DNA of 64,000 nucleotides from Salibacterium aidingense DSM 18341 (GTDB lineage Bacteria > Bacillota > Bacilli > Bacillales > Marinococcaceae). The translations under genes were made by a program, and so were the position numbers. Position 1 is the stretch's first letter, and each line of letters starts with the position of its first letter. This document shows positions 7,949 to 17,112 of the stretch, piece by piece. The notes beneath the pieces were generated by a model. That model was not told the origin of the DNA, searched no databases, and saw only the letters and a program-made list of their open reading frames with translations. The stretch is taken from NCBI RefSeq assembly GCF_000429685.1, contig NZ_AUCI01000015.1, positions 1-64,000 on the forward strand. The letters run 5' to 3'.

Positions 7949-8000
7949 TTCCTTTATCCGTGTTGTTTTTATAAACAACATGAACAAAGGATTTTTTTTT
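7949..8000 (+). terminator. Terminator after the atypical regulator
   Basis: An interrupted stem (TCCTTT...GTTGTTT with AAACAAC...AAAGGA) is followed by a run of ten Ts. It isolates the regulator from the precursor operon, which must therefore have its own promoter. Confidence 0.8.
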
Positions 8001-8018
8001 TGCGTGATAGCGTGGGAG

Positions 8019-8181
8019 TTTCCGAAATAGTTCCAGCCTGCAGTTAACGCTGATATTCCTTAAATGGAGATAAAAAAATACGGGTTTTCGAAATAAAGAA
8101 ATCATTTTTTTCGGAAAGCTGCACAGAAAAATTCGTTTTAACGCATGCAAGTTTTCGGTGAAATATTCTGAATAATATAAT
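8019..8181 (+). promoter_or_regulatory. lanA1 promoter region with repeated TTTC(S)GAAA dyads
   Basis: A perfect TATAAT at 8176-8181 lies 57 bases before the lanA1 start, without a recognisable -35. Upstream are four similar short dyads: TTTCCGAAA (8019-8027), TTTTCGAAA (8085-8093), TTTCGGAAA (8109-8117) and TTTTCGGTGAAA (8152-8163), the last close to the -35 position. They are candidate operators for an activator such as the regulator at 7235. In AT-rich DNA such motifs can also arise by chance. Confidence 0.45.
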
Positions 8182-8237
8182 ACTATGAAATTGAACAAGT
8201 TAATATACAAAAAAAACCAAAAAAGGAGGAAGGAGTA

Positions 8238-8420
8238 ATGACAGAAAAATTTTATGCGGCAGCTGGCGACGTTGAACAGGAACTAGAAGACATCTCCCTA
8301 AAGTCTATCAATGGCGGTGCAGACGTTGAAACCAGGGGGCTCTCTCAGGGTAATGACGGTGACTATTGCACTATTACCTGGGAATGTGGCATGTGCCCGA
8401 CTCATACTTGCTGGTGCTAG
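8238..8420 (+). CDS. lanA1: Lanthipeptide precursor A1 (alpha-type, lipid II-binding motif)
   Basis: 60 residues behind a very strong RBS (AAAGGAGGAAGGAG). Residues 1-27 form an acidic class II leader ending in the double-glycine Gly26-Gly27, the site for a C39 protease. The core (28-60) has Cys at 44, 50, 53, 58 and 60 and Ser/Thr at 32, 36, 45, 47, 55 and 57. CTITWEC (44-50) matches the CTxTxEC lipid II-binding ring of mersacidin and of the alpha peptides of haloduracin and lichenicidin. The end, CPTHTCWC (53-60), resembles the CPTxxC motif of beta peptides. Expected rings are Thr45-Cys50 (lipid II ring) and probably Ser36-Cys44; the remaining pairing is unclear. Confidence 0.93.
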   Translation: MTEKFYAAAGDVEQELEDISLKSINGGADVETRGLSQGNDGDYCTITWECGMCPTHTCWC

Positions 8421-8465
8421 GTTTCCATTTTACTTAAAAAATCAAGTCATGAAGAAAAGTTGGCA

Positions 8466-8493
8466 GGGAGGCGGGGTCTTTCCCCTCTCTTCC
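8466..8493 (+). promoter_or_regulatory. GC-rich hairpin between lanA1 and lanM1
   Basis: GGGAG-GC-GGGG pairs with CCCC-T-CTC around a short TCTTT loop, 45 bases after the lanA1 stop and 25 bases before lanM1. The following bases are pyrimidine-rich, without a clean T run. Such a structure may partly stop transcription or stabilise the short precursor message, so that more peptide than enzyme is made. Confidence 0.45.
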
Positions 8494-8517
8494 TTCCTCT
8501 ATTCAAAGGAGTTGATA

Positions 8518-11500
8518 ATGTTGCCTGTTTTTACCGATATTCTGATGAGCAGAGAGAAAAAAGATCAAGGCTCGATAGTAGAAGAAACACTCTTCGATCG
8601 CAATATTAATATTGTGTATAAAGGAGATACTCAATTACTTGAGGACAGTTTGAGCAACGTATTAAATATCAACTCTTTAGAAAAAGTCTATCGGCTTTAC
8701 AGTACCAGTGAGCATGATTGTGATTATAGAATAAACGTTTACCAATACATAAAAGACCAATTATCCCGCCAGGAAATAGTGGAAACGGATCGTTCCGACA
8801 ATATTATGTTTCATACATTTGGATTGAAACTTGCCTCCTATTTTGTAAAAGATTTAACAAATTCTTCAAAATACCAAAAGAATAAACATGTTATTAAGAA
8901 TGAAAACAAATTTTTGGATGACATCTCAGACCAGTTTCAACGTAGTGTACTGAAATTATCCTACCGAACGCTCGTGTTCGATCTAAATGTAAATAGAGAA
9001 AAGAAAACGTTACAAGGAAATACAAAAGAAGAAAAATACCAATATTACAATGAAAAGCTGTTAAATGACGCGGATTATATGAATCAATTTTTCGAATTAT
9101 ATCCAAGTCTATTAAGAGTTATTTCGAATGAAATAAGAAAGTTCAAAAAGTTAATCAATGAAGTCCTTTCCAGATATGAAAGGGATAAATGGGAGATTGC
9201 CCGCCATATATTCCAGCAGAAGGAGACAGAGCAAATCGAGACGATAGAAACGGGGCAGGGCGACAGCCATTCCGATGGTAGAAAAGTTACTAAACTCATA
9301 TTGGACAAGCACTTATTAATCTATAAACCCCGTTCGTTAACCGTAGATCTTCTGTACCAAAAGCTCACCCATTATATAAACGAAAAAACCGGGCAATTAC
9401 GTTACTACCTGTATACGCCCGAGGTCCTCACCAGAAAAAATTATGGCTGGGTGGAATTCATCCATTATGAAGAGTGTACCACCGAGGAACAAATTAAAGA
9501 CTTTTACCGCAGAATAGGCAGTCAAATTGCCTTATTATATGCCTTAAATGCTGTTGATTTTCATTCGGAAAATCTCATCGCAAACGGCAGCTATCCCGTA
9601 CTGATAGATTTAGAATCATTATTCCATATTCCCTATGATCAAGAAAATAGAACAGATGCCTACGAAAAAGCGAAAGATAAGTTAAACGTTTCTGTAAAAG
9701 CCTTAGGCTTACTGCCGTTCTTTTTTGGTGATAAAAATGTTGATATCAGCGGAATTGGACGGCAGGGAGAGGTTCAATCCTTCATGAAGCTGCCGCAGAT
9801 CAAAAATCCTAATCAGGAAAATATGAAAATTGAAAGAGAATATGTTTCGCTAAAATCTTCCCCCAATCATCCAAAATTAAACGGAGAGTTTGTTGATTCC
9901 AAAGAATATCTTCGTGAAATAGAAGAAGGCTTCTCCAAAATCTACAGGGTCATGATGGACGATGCCGGGGAAATACTAAATAGGATACAAAAGTTTAATG
10001 AAAGAGAAGAAGTTTTCGTCCGCTTTATTCCAAAGGCAACAGCAAAATATGCTTCTTTTCATGAGTTAAGTTTACATCCGAGGTTTCTGCATAACACAAT
10101 GGACCGGGAAATATATTTGGCAAATATATGGAAGGATGCGAGCGAAAATCAGCACTACAGGCCGCTCGCAAAGTATGAATACCGTGATTTAATCAACGAT
10201 GATATTCCCTACTTTACATTACCGATAGATTCCACTGATTTGTGGACTTCCAGGAATAAATGCATACCGGACTATTTTCGTTATTCCCCGCTGGAGCGGG
10301 TATGGGAGAAAATCACAAATCTGAGCAACGAGGATCTGGATTTCCAACGAAAAATGATAGGATTGTCGATGCTCGCTACTGCCAGTGATAGAGAAAAGGC
10401 ATTAAAAAAATTTGAAACAAAACATCCAGATCATTACACAACTCCGTTTGTGTCTCATGCCTATTTTATTCAAAAAGCAGAAGAACTGGCAGAAATCATT
10501 TATGGCGAATCCTTTCAAGGTATTCATCAAGGCCGGACGACCTACTCCTGGATTAATTCGACCCCGGTTGGAGTAGATGAGATTCAATGGAGATCAGCTC
10601 CAATGGGAGATACATTGTACAATGGATTGTCCGGTATGGCAATGATGTATTTGTCATTATGGATTGTCACAAAGAAAAGAAAGTACTGGGAGACAGCAGA
10701 AGATATTGCAGCAGATCTTCATTCACGGTTTCAAGGACGGGAATGGTTGGATGAAAAAGAAGATACGATATCGATCGGAGCTTTCACAGGAATGTCTTCC
10801 ATAATCTATGTCCTCATGAATTTCTATCTATTCACCCATGAAGAGAAATATAAAAAATCAGCTTTAGAACTAACCTTAAAGATCCCGGACCTTCTTTATA
10901 AAGATGAAGAATTTGACATTATTGGTGGAGCAGCCGGAGCGATTGTTGTTCTAATTAACTGTTACAAAAAGACGAAGCTGGATATATTTTTAAAAACTGC
11001 TGCTGAGTGCGGAACGTATTTAATGGAGAACAGGGTAAACATCAACGAGGAGCAAGTATCCTGGATAGGCATAGCGGAACAGCCTCTAACCGGTTTTTCT
11101 CATGGAAATGCCGGGATCGTATATGCACTTTCTATGCTCAATGACTATTTGCAGGATGAAACAATGTTTAAGGTGATCTCCAAAGGAATGAATTATGAAA
11201 ATAGCCAAATGATTCAAAACAACTGGATGGATAAAAGAAAAGCAACAGACGAAGCTTCCGTAGCGTCCTGGTGTCATGGCTCGCCGGGGATCCTATTAAG
11301 TCGTACCGGACTTGCCCAATCTTATAAAAAAAGTTTAGCGCAGCAGGCGGAAATAGATAGGAGAAAAGCATTTAATAATATATTCTTCGATGGGTTCGGT
11401 AGAGAACACAGCCTCTGTCATGGGGATATTGGAAATGCGATCACGTTAATAGAGTACGCTCGTCAGGCGAACCAGCCGAGTGTGACAGAAATGGCCCAAA

Positions 11501-11706
11501 ATCTCATGCTGGAAAGTGTGGAAAATGGGGCACAAAATGGATACAAATGCGGTGTCGGGGAAGGGGTGCAGGCACCTAATCTGATGGTAGGTCTGGCAGG
11601 TATCGTTTATGGACTGGCCTTTGCCTGTGATGAACGGATACCCAACATTTTGAATCTAAACCTTGGTAAAACAAATCCCCAAAGGGGCATACATCATCAT
11701 GTTTAA
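8518..11706 (+). CDS. lanM1: Class II lanthipeptide synthetase LanM1
   Basis: A bifunctional enzyme of about 1062 residues. The N-terminal two-thirds are the dehydratase domain, which phosphorylates and eliminates Ser/Thr hydroxyls; it shows KPRSL near 270 and the kinase-like DFHSEN at 347-352. The C-terminal LanC-like cyclase has HG at His862 and the zinc ligands Cys919, Cys967 and His968 in WCHG and LCHGD. ATG 8518 is chosen because AAAGGAG (8505-8511) precedes it; the frame is open to 8311 but would overlap lanA1. By position it most likely modifies A1. It overlaps lanT by 8 bases. Confidence 0.95.
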   Translation: MLPVFTDILMSREKKDQGSIVEETLFDRNINIVYKGDTQLLEDSLSNVLNINSLEKVYRLYSTSEHDCDYRINVYQYIKDQLSRQEIVETDRSDNIMFHTFGLKLASYFVKDLTNSSKYQKNKHVIKNENKFLDDISDQFQRSVLKLSYRTLVFDLNVNREKKTLQGNTKEEKYQYYNEKLLNDADYMNQFFELYPSLLRVISNEIRKFKKLINEVLSRYERDKWEIARHIFQQKETEQIETIETGQGDSHSDGRKVTKLILDKHLLIYKPRSLTVDLLYQKLTHYINEKTGQLRYYLYTPEVLTRKNYGWVEFIHYEECTTEEQIKDFYRRIGSQIALLYALNAVDFHSENLIANGSYPVLIDLESLFHIPYDQENRTDAYEKAKDKLNVSVKALGLLPFFFGDKNVDISGIGRQGEVQSFMKLPQIKNPNQENMKIEREYVSLKSSPNHPKLNGEFVDSKEYLREIEEGFSKIYRVMMDDAGEILNRIQKFNEREEVFVRFIPKATAKYASFHELSLHPRFLHNTMDREIYLANIWKDASENQHYRPLAKYEYRDLINDDIPYFTLPIDSTDLWTSRNKCIPDYFRYSPLERVWEKITNLSNEDLDFQRKMIGLSMLATASDREKALKKFETKHPDHYTTPFVSHAYFIQKAEELAEIIYGESFQGIHQGRTTYSWINSTPVGVDEIQWRSAPMGDTLYNGLSGMAMMYLSLWIVTKKRKYWETAEDIAADLHSRFQGREWLDEKEDTISIGAFTGMSSIIYVLMNFYLFTHEEKYKKSALELTLKIPDLLYKDEEFDIIGGAAGAIVVLINCYKKTKLDIFLKTAAECGTYLMENRVNINEEQVSWIGIAEQPLTGFSHGNAGIVYALSMLNDYLQDETMFKVISKGMNYENSQMIQNNWMDKRKATDEASVASWCHGSPGILLSRTGLAQSYKKSLAQQAEIDRRKAFNNIFFDGFGREHSLCHGDIGNAITLIEYARQANQPSVTEMAQNLMLESVENGAQNGYKCGVGEGVQAPNLMVGLAGIVYGLAFACDERIPNILNLNLGKTNPQRGIHHHV

Positions 11707-13837
11707 AAAGAAAACCCCAGTAATCATGCAGAAAAACAAATATGACTGTGGCATAGCCTGCCTGGCCATGATAATCAGCCGGAGCGAGGGATACAAAGTC
11801 GACCCGCGAAAATTGAAAGGCAGCGGCAATTATACAGGAAGAGATGGCACTAACCTCCAGCATTTAAAAAATCTATCCGAAGAATATGGTTATTTATGTA
11901 AAGTGTATAAAGTACCCAATCCAAAGGAAGAAAAGAAAAACAATCAACTGGATTTCCCGTTGATGGTTCACTGGGAACAGAACCATTTTGTCCTGCTTGA
12001 AAAAATAAGAGGAAATCATGTGATTATTGTTGATCCAGCATCGGGCAGAAAGAAAATGTCATTGGAAGCATTTCACAATTCCTATACTGGAGTCGCTGTT
12101 TCGATCACAAAGGAAGCAGAGACAAGCGATGACATTGTGAAAGGGCTTAAAGATGCTTCTTTAGTAAAAAAAATAGGCAAGTATTTGTTTCAGGAAAAAA
12201 AAATGCTGGTGTATATTGTTTTACTATCCTTTGTGTTTCAGGGACTAAATGCCGTCACCCCATTTTTGACGCAATATCTAATTGATACTTTCATGGGAAA
12301 TGGACAGGACATGATTCAGATAGATGTCTTAGCAGGTCTGGCAGGGATCACCGCCCTGTTGTTCTTTGGACTTTCCATATTGCGGATGTTTTGGATTATT
12401 AAGCTGCAGGTGCGTATTAATAAAGGGTTAACGAATCAATTTATTAAGAAAATTTTTTCATTGCCGATGAAGTTCTTTGAAGTCAACACTTCCGGAGATA
12501 TAGCAACCAGGATTCACAATATAGCCGCCATCAGAGAAATTATCTCCAGACTGGCGTCCACCCTTATTTTGGATATCAGCCTGTTAGTTGTCTTTTGTAT
12601 CGTTATGCTCTATTACTCTCCATTACTATCTGTATTAGTATTTGTTGGAGCTGCGCTGCAAATCATCTTTACCAGTATTTTATTACCTAAAATTGAAATG
12701 TTTACGAAACAAGAAGTGAACAGTCAGGCTAAATTTCAAAGTCAGCTTGTTGAACTGTTACGGTCCATGACATTTATAAAGACTGTCGGCAATACTCAAT
12801 CTATTGAATCTCAAATGAATCATTTGTTCGATGACCAGATAGGATATTTTTCTAAAAGAATGAACACATCAGCGATACTTGGTGGAATATCAAACTCTGT
12901 TAATTTATCTCTGCCGTTATTTGTATTAGTTGTCGGTGTTTGGATAGGGGTGCAAAATGGTCTCACCATTGGTGCGATTGTCGCTTTCTCTACCATTGCT
13001 GGAAGATTTATGACACCGCTGGGTTCCATTATCGGCAGCCTGGAATCTGTCAAAATGGTGGAAGAAATGGTGGATCGGATTGAAACAGTCCTTCAGGAAG
13101 AGGACGAACATTACAATGCAGACAGCAATGTAGTATTCAATCCTTCCAAAGATAAAATCACCCTGGACCATGTTCATTTCAGCTATGACAATGGAGAAGA
13201 TGTTTTAGCCGATATTAACCTGGATATAAACCCCGGAGAAAAAATATCTTTCATTGGGAAAACGGGAAGCGGCAAATCTACTTTATTTAAGCTGATCTCC
13301 GGACTCTATCAACCTACCAAAGGTTCCTTATATTTTGGGTCTCACCCTATAGAAGACATTAATATCATTCAACTAAGAGAAAAAATAGGATTTATTGTAC
13401 AGGATGTTCATTTATTCAATGACACAATCTTGAATAATATTAAATACTTCACTGATTCTGTGTCGGAAGAAGATGCTGTCCAGGCAGCAGAAGACGCTTG
13501 CATTCATGACTTTATCCTAACCCTTCCCATGGGATATCACACACTCATAGGGGAAAATGGGATTAGTCTTTCCGGAGGTCAAAGACAACGGATTGCCATA
13601 GCGCGCGTATTAGCGAAAAAACCGCAAATTCTTCTCATAGATGAGGGAACCAGCAATCTCGATAAGGAGACAGAAAAGAAAATACTGGAACATCTTTATG
13701 ATAAACATATTACCATCATTTCTATTACTCACCGCACTGATGTGATCCAGGAGTTTGAATCTATCTATGAATTAGATAGAGGCAGATTAAAACAGTGGAA
13801 GGCAAGAGATATCGGAGAGTTAGAATCAACAAGTTGA
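11699..13837 (+). CDS. lanT: Bifunctional peptidase/ABC exporter LanT
   Basis: 712 residues. The N-terminal C39 cysteine protease has catalytic Cys17 (YDCGIAC), His96 (NHFVLL) and Asp112 (VDPA). The middle is a six-helix membrane domain (about 160-450). The C-terminal ATPase has GKTGSGKST (about 520), LSGGQ (about 625) and LIDEGTS. Enzymes of this kind cut precursors after the double-glycine while exporting them. It is the only such exporter in the locus, so it presumably serves both A1 and A2. The start ATG 11699 overlaps lanM1, behind AAAGGGG. The H-loop reads ITHR, as usual. Confidence 0.95.
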   Translation: MFKKKTPVIMQKNKYDCGIACLAMIISRSEGYKVDPRKLKGSGNYTGRDGTNLQHLKNLSEEYGYLCKVYKVPNPKEEKKNNQLDFPLMVHWEQNHFVLLEKIRGNHVIIVDPASGRKKMSLEAFHNSYTGVAVSITKEAETSDDIVKGLKDASLVKKIGKYLFQEKKMLVYIVLLSFVFQGLNAVTPFLTQYLIDTFMGNGQDMIQIDVLAGLAGITALLFFGLSILRMFWIIKLQVRINKGLTNQFIKKIFSLPMKFFEVNTSGDIATRIHNIAAIREIISRLASTLILDISLLVVFCIVMLYYSPLLSVLVFVGAALQIIFTSILLPKIEMFTKQEVNSQAKFQSQLVELLRSMTFIKTVGNTQSIESQMNHLFDDQIGYFSKRMNTSAILGGISNSVNLSLPLFVLVVGVWIGVQNGLTIGAIVAFSTIAGRFMTPLGSIIGSLESVKMVEEMVDRIETVLQEEDEHYNADSNVVFNPSKDKITLDHVHFSYDNGEDVLADINLDINPGEKISFIGKTGSGKSTLFKLISGLYQPTKGSLYFGSHPIEDINIIQLREKIGFIVQDVHLFNDTILNNIKYFTDSVSEEDAVQAAEDACIHDFILTLPMGYHTLIGENGISLSGGQRQRIAIARVLAKKPQILLIDEGTSNLDKETEKKILEHLYDKHITIISITHRTDVIQEFESIYELDRGRLKQWKARDIGELESTS

Positions 13838-13866
13838 ACTGAATTCCCTGAAAGGAGGTGAGAAGG

Positions 13867-14046
13867 ATGAAAAAGTACAACGGAGTAGAAGAAATCACAG
13901 AGCAGGAATTAAAGGATCTTGCTGGCGCAGCAGATAGTGATCAACAGCCCGCCAGCCATCCAACGACAACGGTTACCATTCCCATTTCTGCTTGGGGCTG
14001 CCCAACGACAAAGTGTGCTTCTGTCGTAGAGCCCTGCAATGACTAA
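13867..14046 (+). CDS. lanA2: Lanthipeptide precursor A2 (beta-type)
   Basis: 59 residues behind AAAGGAGGTGA; ATG 13867 is used, since GTG 13858 lies inside the RBS. A short leader (about 1-21) ends EQELKDLAGA, a GA-type C39 site. The core contains Cys45, Cys50 and Cys57 and many Ser/Thr (24, 30, 33-35, 37, 41, 47, 48, 52). CPTTKC (45-50) is the conserved end of beta peptides (haloduracin beta, lichenicidin beta, lacticin 3147 A2 class). Here six residues instead of three separate the last two Cys. Asp23-Pro32 is polar and may be trimmed after export, as with haloduracin beta. Probably the partner of A1. Confidence 0.92.
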   Translation: MKKYNGVEEITEQELKDLAGAADSDQQPASHPTTTVTIPISAWGCPTTKCASVVEPCND

Positions 14047-14057
14047 AGTACTTATAA

Positions 14058-14152
14058 GGGCTGTCTGAAGGGGACAGCCCGGTACGATGTGTAACAATAA
14101 CCCCCGAATGATCCTGGCAGACGTTCAGGGGGTTATTGTTTTTAACTATTCA
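14058..14152 (+). terminator. Two consecutive hairpins after lanA2
   Basis: GGGCTGTC (14058-14065) pairs with GACAGCCC (14073-14080). Then AATAACCCCC (14097-14106) pairs with GGGGGTTATT (14138-14147), followed by GTTTTT. The second is a good intrinsic terminator; together they would limit or end transcription before lanM2. No clear promoter is visible in 14153-14198. Confidence 0.8.
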
Positions 14153-14214
14153 TGCGGAGACCAAAAATGACTTTTTAAACCATCCTGGTAGTTATGAGAA
14201 AGGAGAAAAATTCA

Positions 14215-17112
14215 ATGGAGATCATGAAGGAAACACGTGACAATAAAGTTCTCCAGACCAGCTCTCCCCAATCGAAAAAGAAAGAAATATTCGCCCCTTT
14301 TTATGTTCACATAGTGTCCAGGTTTGAAAAACGTTTAGATGGTGAATTAGATAAGATTTCGGATACAATGGTTCAGAAAGAAGCTGTATCCCTTTCTTTA
14401 GTAGAGAATTATAAAAGAAAGATCTTAGAGATCACTCGAAAAGTGTTGATATATGAATTTCATCAAACGTTTGATGTGTTGGATCCAGGGGATGAATCAA
14501 AACATTACAAAGAATTTTGTAAAAAGTTAGAAAGTCCTGATTACATAAGGAATATGCTGAATAAGTATCCTGTATTACAGAATATGATGGAATCCATTGA
14601 AATGAATTTTCTTTATAATTGTACGCTAATCATTAAACGATTTCAAGATGACTGTTGCCAAATTGAAAACAGACTGGGGAAACAATTAGGTAAATTGCGG
14701 ACCCTGGCGTTTGATATGGGCGATACCCACCGCAATGGGAGCAGCGTGGCTGTTGTGGAATGTGAGAACGATAAGATTGTCTACAAGCCCAGATCCTTAA
14801 AGGCAGATTGTTTATACGAAAAGGTAATTGCATATTTTAACGAGCAGTATAAACAGGATTTGAAAACAACGAAAACGCTGGATAAAGGGGACTATGGCTG
14901 GCAGGAATTTATACGTTTTTCTCCTTGCTCCCGCGAAGAGGATGGCAGGGCATTTTATAAAGAGCTGGGTATGCACCTGGGATTTATCTACATGTTTAAA
15001 GGAACAGATTTTCATTATGAAAATATCATAGCCCAGGGAGCGAAGCCGGTTTTGCTTGATTTAGAGACACTGTTTCAATCAACGCTGAATTTCACAGGGG
15101 ATTCCAGTGAAGATCAGCCGGTGCAGCTTTTTGATTTTCTAAGCCAAACTGTTTATAAATCGCTTGTATTAGACAATATATCGCATCCTGAAGAAACAAG
15201 CTCTAATAATTTAAGCGGGTTGTCCAATATGGAACATCAAGCCTATGATGAAGAAAAAGTGTTATATCCTGGCACCGATCATATTTGCATTAAGAAAATA
15301 ACGGTTGAAATGGATAGAAGCATGAATCTTCCAGCCTGTAATGACCGGGTGGTGGAGATTTTCGGCTTTGAAAAAGAGTTTATGGAAGGGTTCGAACATA
15401 TCTACCGGTTTTTTCAGACGCATGCAGATGCTGTTATATCCATCATGAGGGAATTTCCGGATTTTCCGGTAAGAATTATTGTGAGGCCGACTTACATCTA
15501 TGCCAGTTTTCTACAAGCATTGCTGCACCCGAAGTATCTGGGGCGTTCGGAAGAAAGAGAACGGATATTATCGTTTTTTGATACCTCCTATACCTCCTTT
15601 CGAACCTTTCAAGAGATTGTGCCATATGAAATGGATGATTTATATGGAGGAGACATCCCTTATTTCTATGCTCCGTTTCATCATCCTACGCTGTACAGCA
15701 GCAAGGACACCCTGATACCTTGTGAATTACTTCAATACAGCCCAAACCATGAAGTCCAAAATCGAATGAGAAATTTGTCTGATAAAGATTTAACATACCA
15801 AATGGAATTAATTAATATTTCCCTTGCGGCGTCACGCGCGAATCACAAGAAAAAGCACCAGTCCAAACGCAAGAACAATTTGTATCAACGGCCAATAAAA
15901 ATAAAGGCCATTGAGGATTTCATTAAAGCAGAAACCGAAGAGATTCTAGAAAAACAACTAAAGTATCAGGATCAAGTTCAATGGCTTTCTTTGGCGGTCA
16001 GCCCAGGTGGTCAAATGACAGCCGGCCCTTTAAGTTATGGGTTATACGATGGCCTTTCCGGTATTGCTTTGTATTTAGCAGCTTTTGCTCATGTAGAAGG
16101 TAAAAACTTAAAAAGCATACAAGAGGATACGGTTCACTCCATAAAAAGTTTATTACACCGCAGCGTCTTAAGCGACCATTTTTCTGCATATTACGGTCTT
16201 GCTTCTTATGTATATTATACGGAAAAATTAAGAGAGTGGAAGATGGTACACGAAAAAGAAGCATTTAAAATATATAACGATTTTTGTGATAAGGTGATGG
16301 AGCAATATGAAGATATTTCCTCCTCCGATTTCATTGGAGGAGCAGCAGGAGTACTGAAAGTGTTGTGTCTTCTTTATAAGAAACACAAAATATTTTCTGC
16401 AAAAAAGGCAGCAGAGCTTGTTTATCAATCGCTGATTTCCAGGGCTTCCGTGGAAAAAGATATGATGTACTGGGCAGATAAGGACTCTTTTAGTAATAAC
16501 GTGCTGGCAGGATTTTCTCATGGGCTGACAGGTATTTGTTTTGCTTTGTCTGAATATGCAGCTATCTCCTCCGTATCAACAAAAAAACAGGTGGCTGACG
16601 TAATAAACCGAGCCCTGCGTTATGAAGACACGTTGTTTCATGAAGAGAGAAACGATTGGAAAGATAATCGGAAAGACTATACGGCATATTCCTATCCCTT
16701 TTGGTGTCACGGAGCAGCAGGGACTTTGCTGGGAAGAGTCAGAATTCAGCAAAATATGGGACCGATATGTCAGGTGAGCCATATCCATGAGGCGTTAACA
16801 ACAACGATGCAGGCCGGTGCTGAGCATTCGCAGGGAAACTCTTTATGTCATGGTCTTCTCGGTAATTTGGATATTTTACTTGAAATCAGAAACGCCCCCT
16901 TTTTAGAAAATAGAAAACAAGAAATTGAACAAATCATTGAAACATGGATAAATAAATACGTAAGTGAAATGGAGGAGACCGGCTGGAATAATGGTGTGGA
17001 GAAGGATTTTTCAGGCCTTGGGCTGATGCTTGGAAAAGCAGGACAGCTATACACTCTTTTGAGATGGAAAAATCCCAACACAAGTCTGCCGTCCGTTTTA
17101 TTACTGGACTAA
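14215..17112 (+). CDS. lanM2: Class II lanthipeptide synthetase LanM2
   Basis: 965 residues, same architecture as LanM1 but clearly divergent in sequence. The dehydratase domain has KPRSL near 190 and DFHYEN at 265-270; the LanC-like domain has His769 in GFSHG and zinc ligands Cys831, Cys878 and His879. A Lys/Arg-rich insertion lies near 543-565. ATG 14215 has AAAGGAG (14199-14205) at good spacing and is preferred to ATG 14194. In two-peptide systems each precursor has its own synthetase, so LanM2 most likely processes A2. About 100 residues shorter than LanM1, within the family range. Confidence 0.95.
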   Translation: MEIMKETRDNKVLQTSSPQSKKKEIFAPFYVHIVSRFEKRLDGELDKISDTMVQKEAVSLSLVENYKRKILEITRKVLIYEFHQTFDVLDPGDESKHYKEFCKKLESPDYIRNMLNKYPVLQNMMESIEMNFLYNCTLIIKRFQDDCCQIENRLGKQLGKLRTLAFDMGDTHRNGSSVAVVECENDKIVYKPRSLKADCLYEKVIAYFNEQYKQDLKTTKTLDKGDYGWQEFIRFSPCSREEDGRAFYKELGMHLGFIYMFKGTDFHYENIIAQGAKPVLLDLETLFQSTLNFTGDSSEDQPVQLFDFLSQTVYKSLVLDNISHPEETSSNNLSGLSNMEHQAYDEEKVLYPGTDHICIKKITVEMDRSMNLPACNDRVVEIFGFEKEFMEGFEHIYRFFQTHADAVISIMREFPDFPVRIIVRPTYIYASFLQALLHPKYLGRSEERERILSFFDTSYTSFRTFQEIVPYEMDDLYGGDIPYFYAPFHHPTLYSSKDTLIPCELLQYSPNHEVQNRMRNLSDKDLTYQMELINISLAASRANHKKKHQSKRKNNLYQRPIKIKAIEDFIKAETEEILEKQLKYQDQVQWLSLAVSPGGQMTAGPLSYGLYDGLSGIALYLAAFAHVEGKNLKSIQEDTVHSIKSLLHRSVLSDHFSAYYGLASYVYYTEKLREWKMVHEKEAFKIYNDFCDKVMEQYEDISSSDFIGGAAGVLKVLCLLYKKHKIFSAKKAAELVYQSLISRASVEKDMMYWADKDSFSNNVLAGFSHGLTGICFALSEYAAISSVSTKKQVADVINRALRYEDTLFHEERNDWKDNRKDYTAYSYPFWCHGAAGTLLGRVRIQQNMGPICQVSHIHEALTTTMQAGAEHSQGNSLCHGLLGNLDILLEIRNAPFLENRKQEIEQIIETWINKYVSEMEETGWNNGVEKDFSGLGLMLGKAGQLYTLLRWKNPNTSLPSVLLLD

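Noticed and set aside
7926-8210. 94-residue minus-strand frame before lanA1
   Set aside because: It runs through a terminator and the lanA1 promoter, is low in complexity and has no RBS.
8311-8517. N-terminal extension of LanM1 that overlaps lanA1
   Set aside because: It reads lanA1 in another frame, has no RBS, and a good AAAGGAG stands before ATG 8518. LanM proteins do not carry such an extension.
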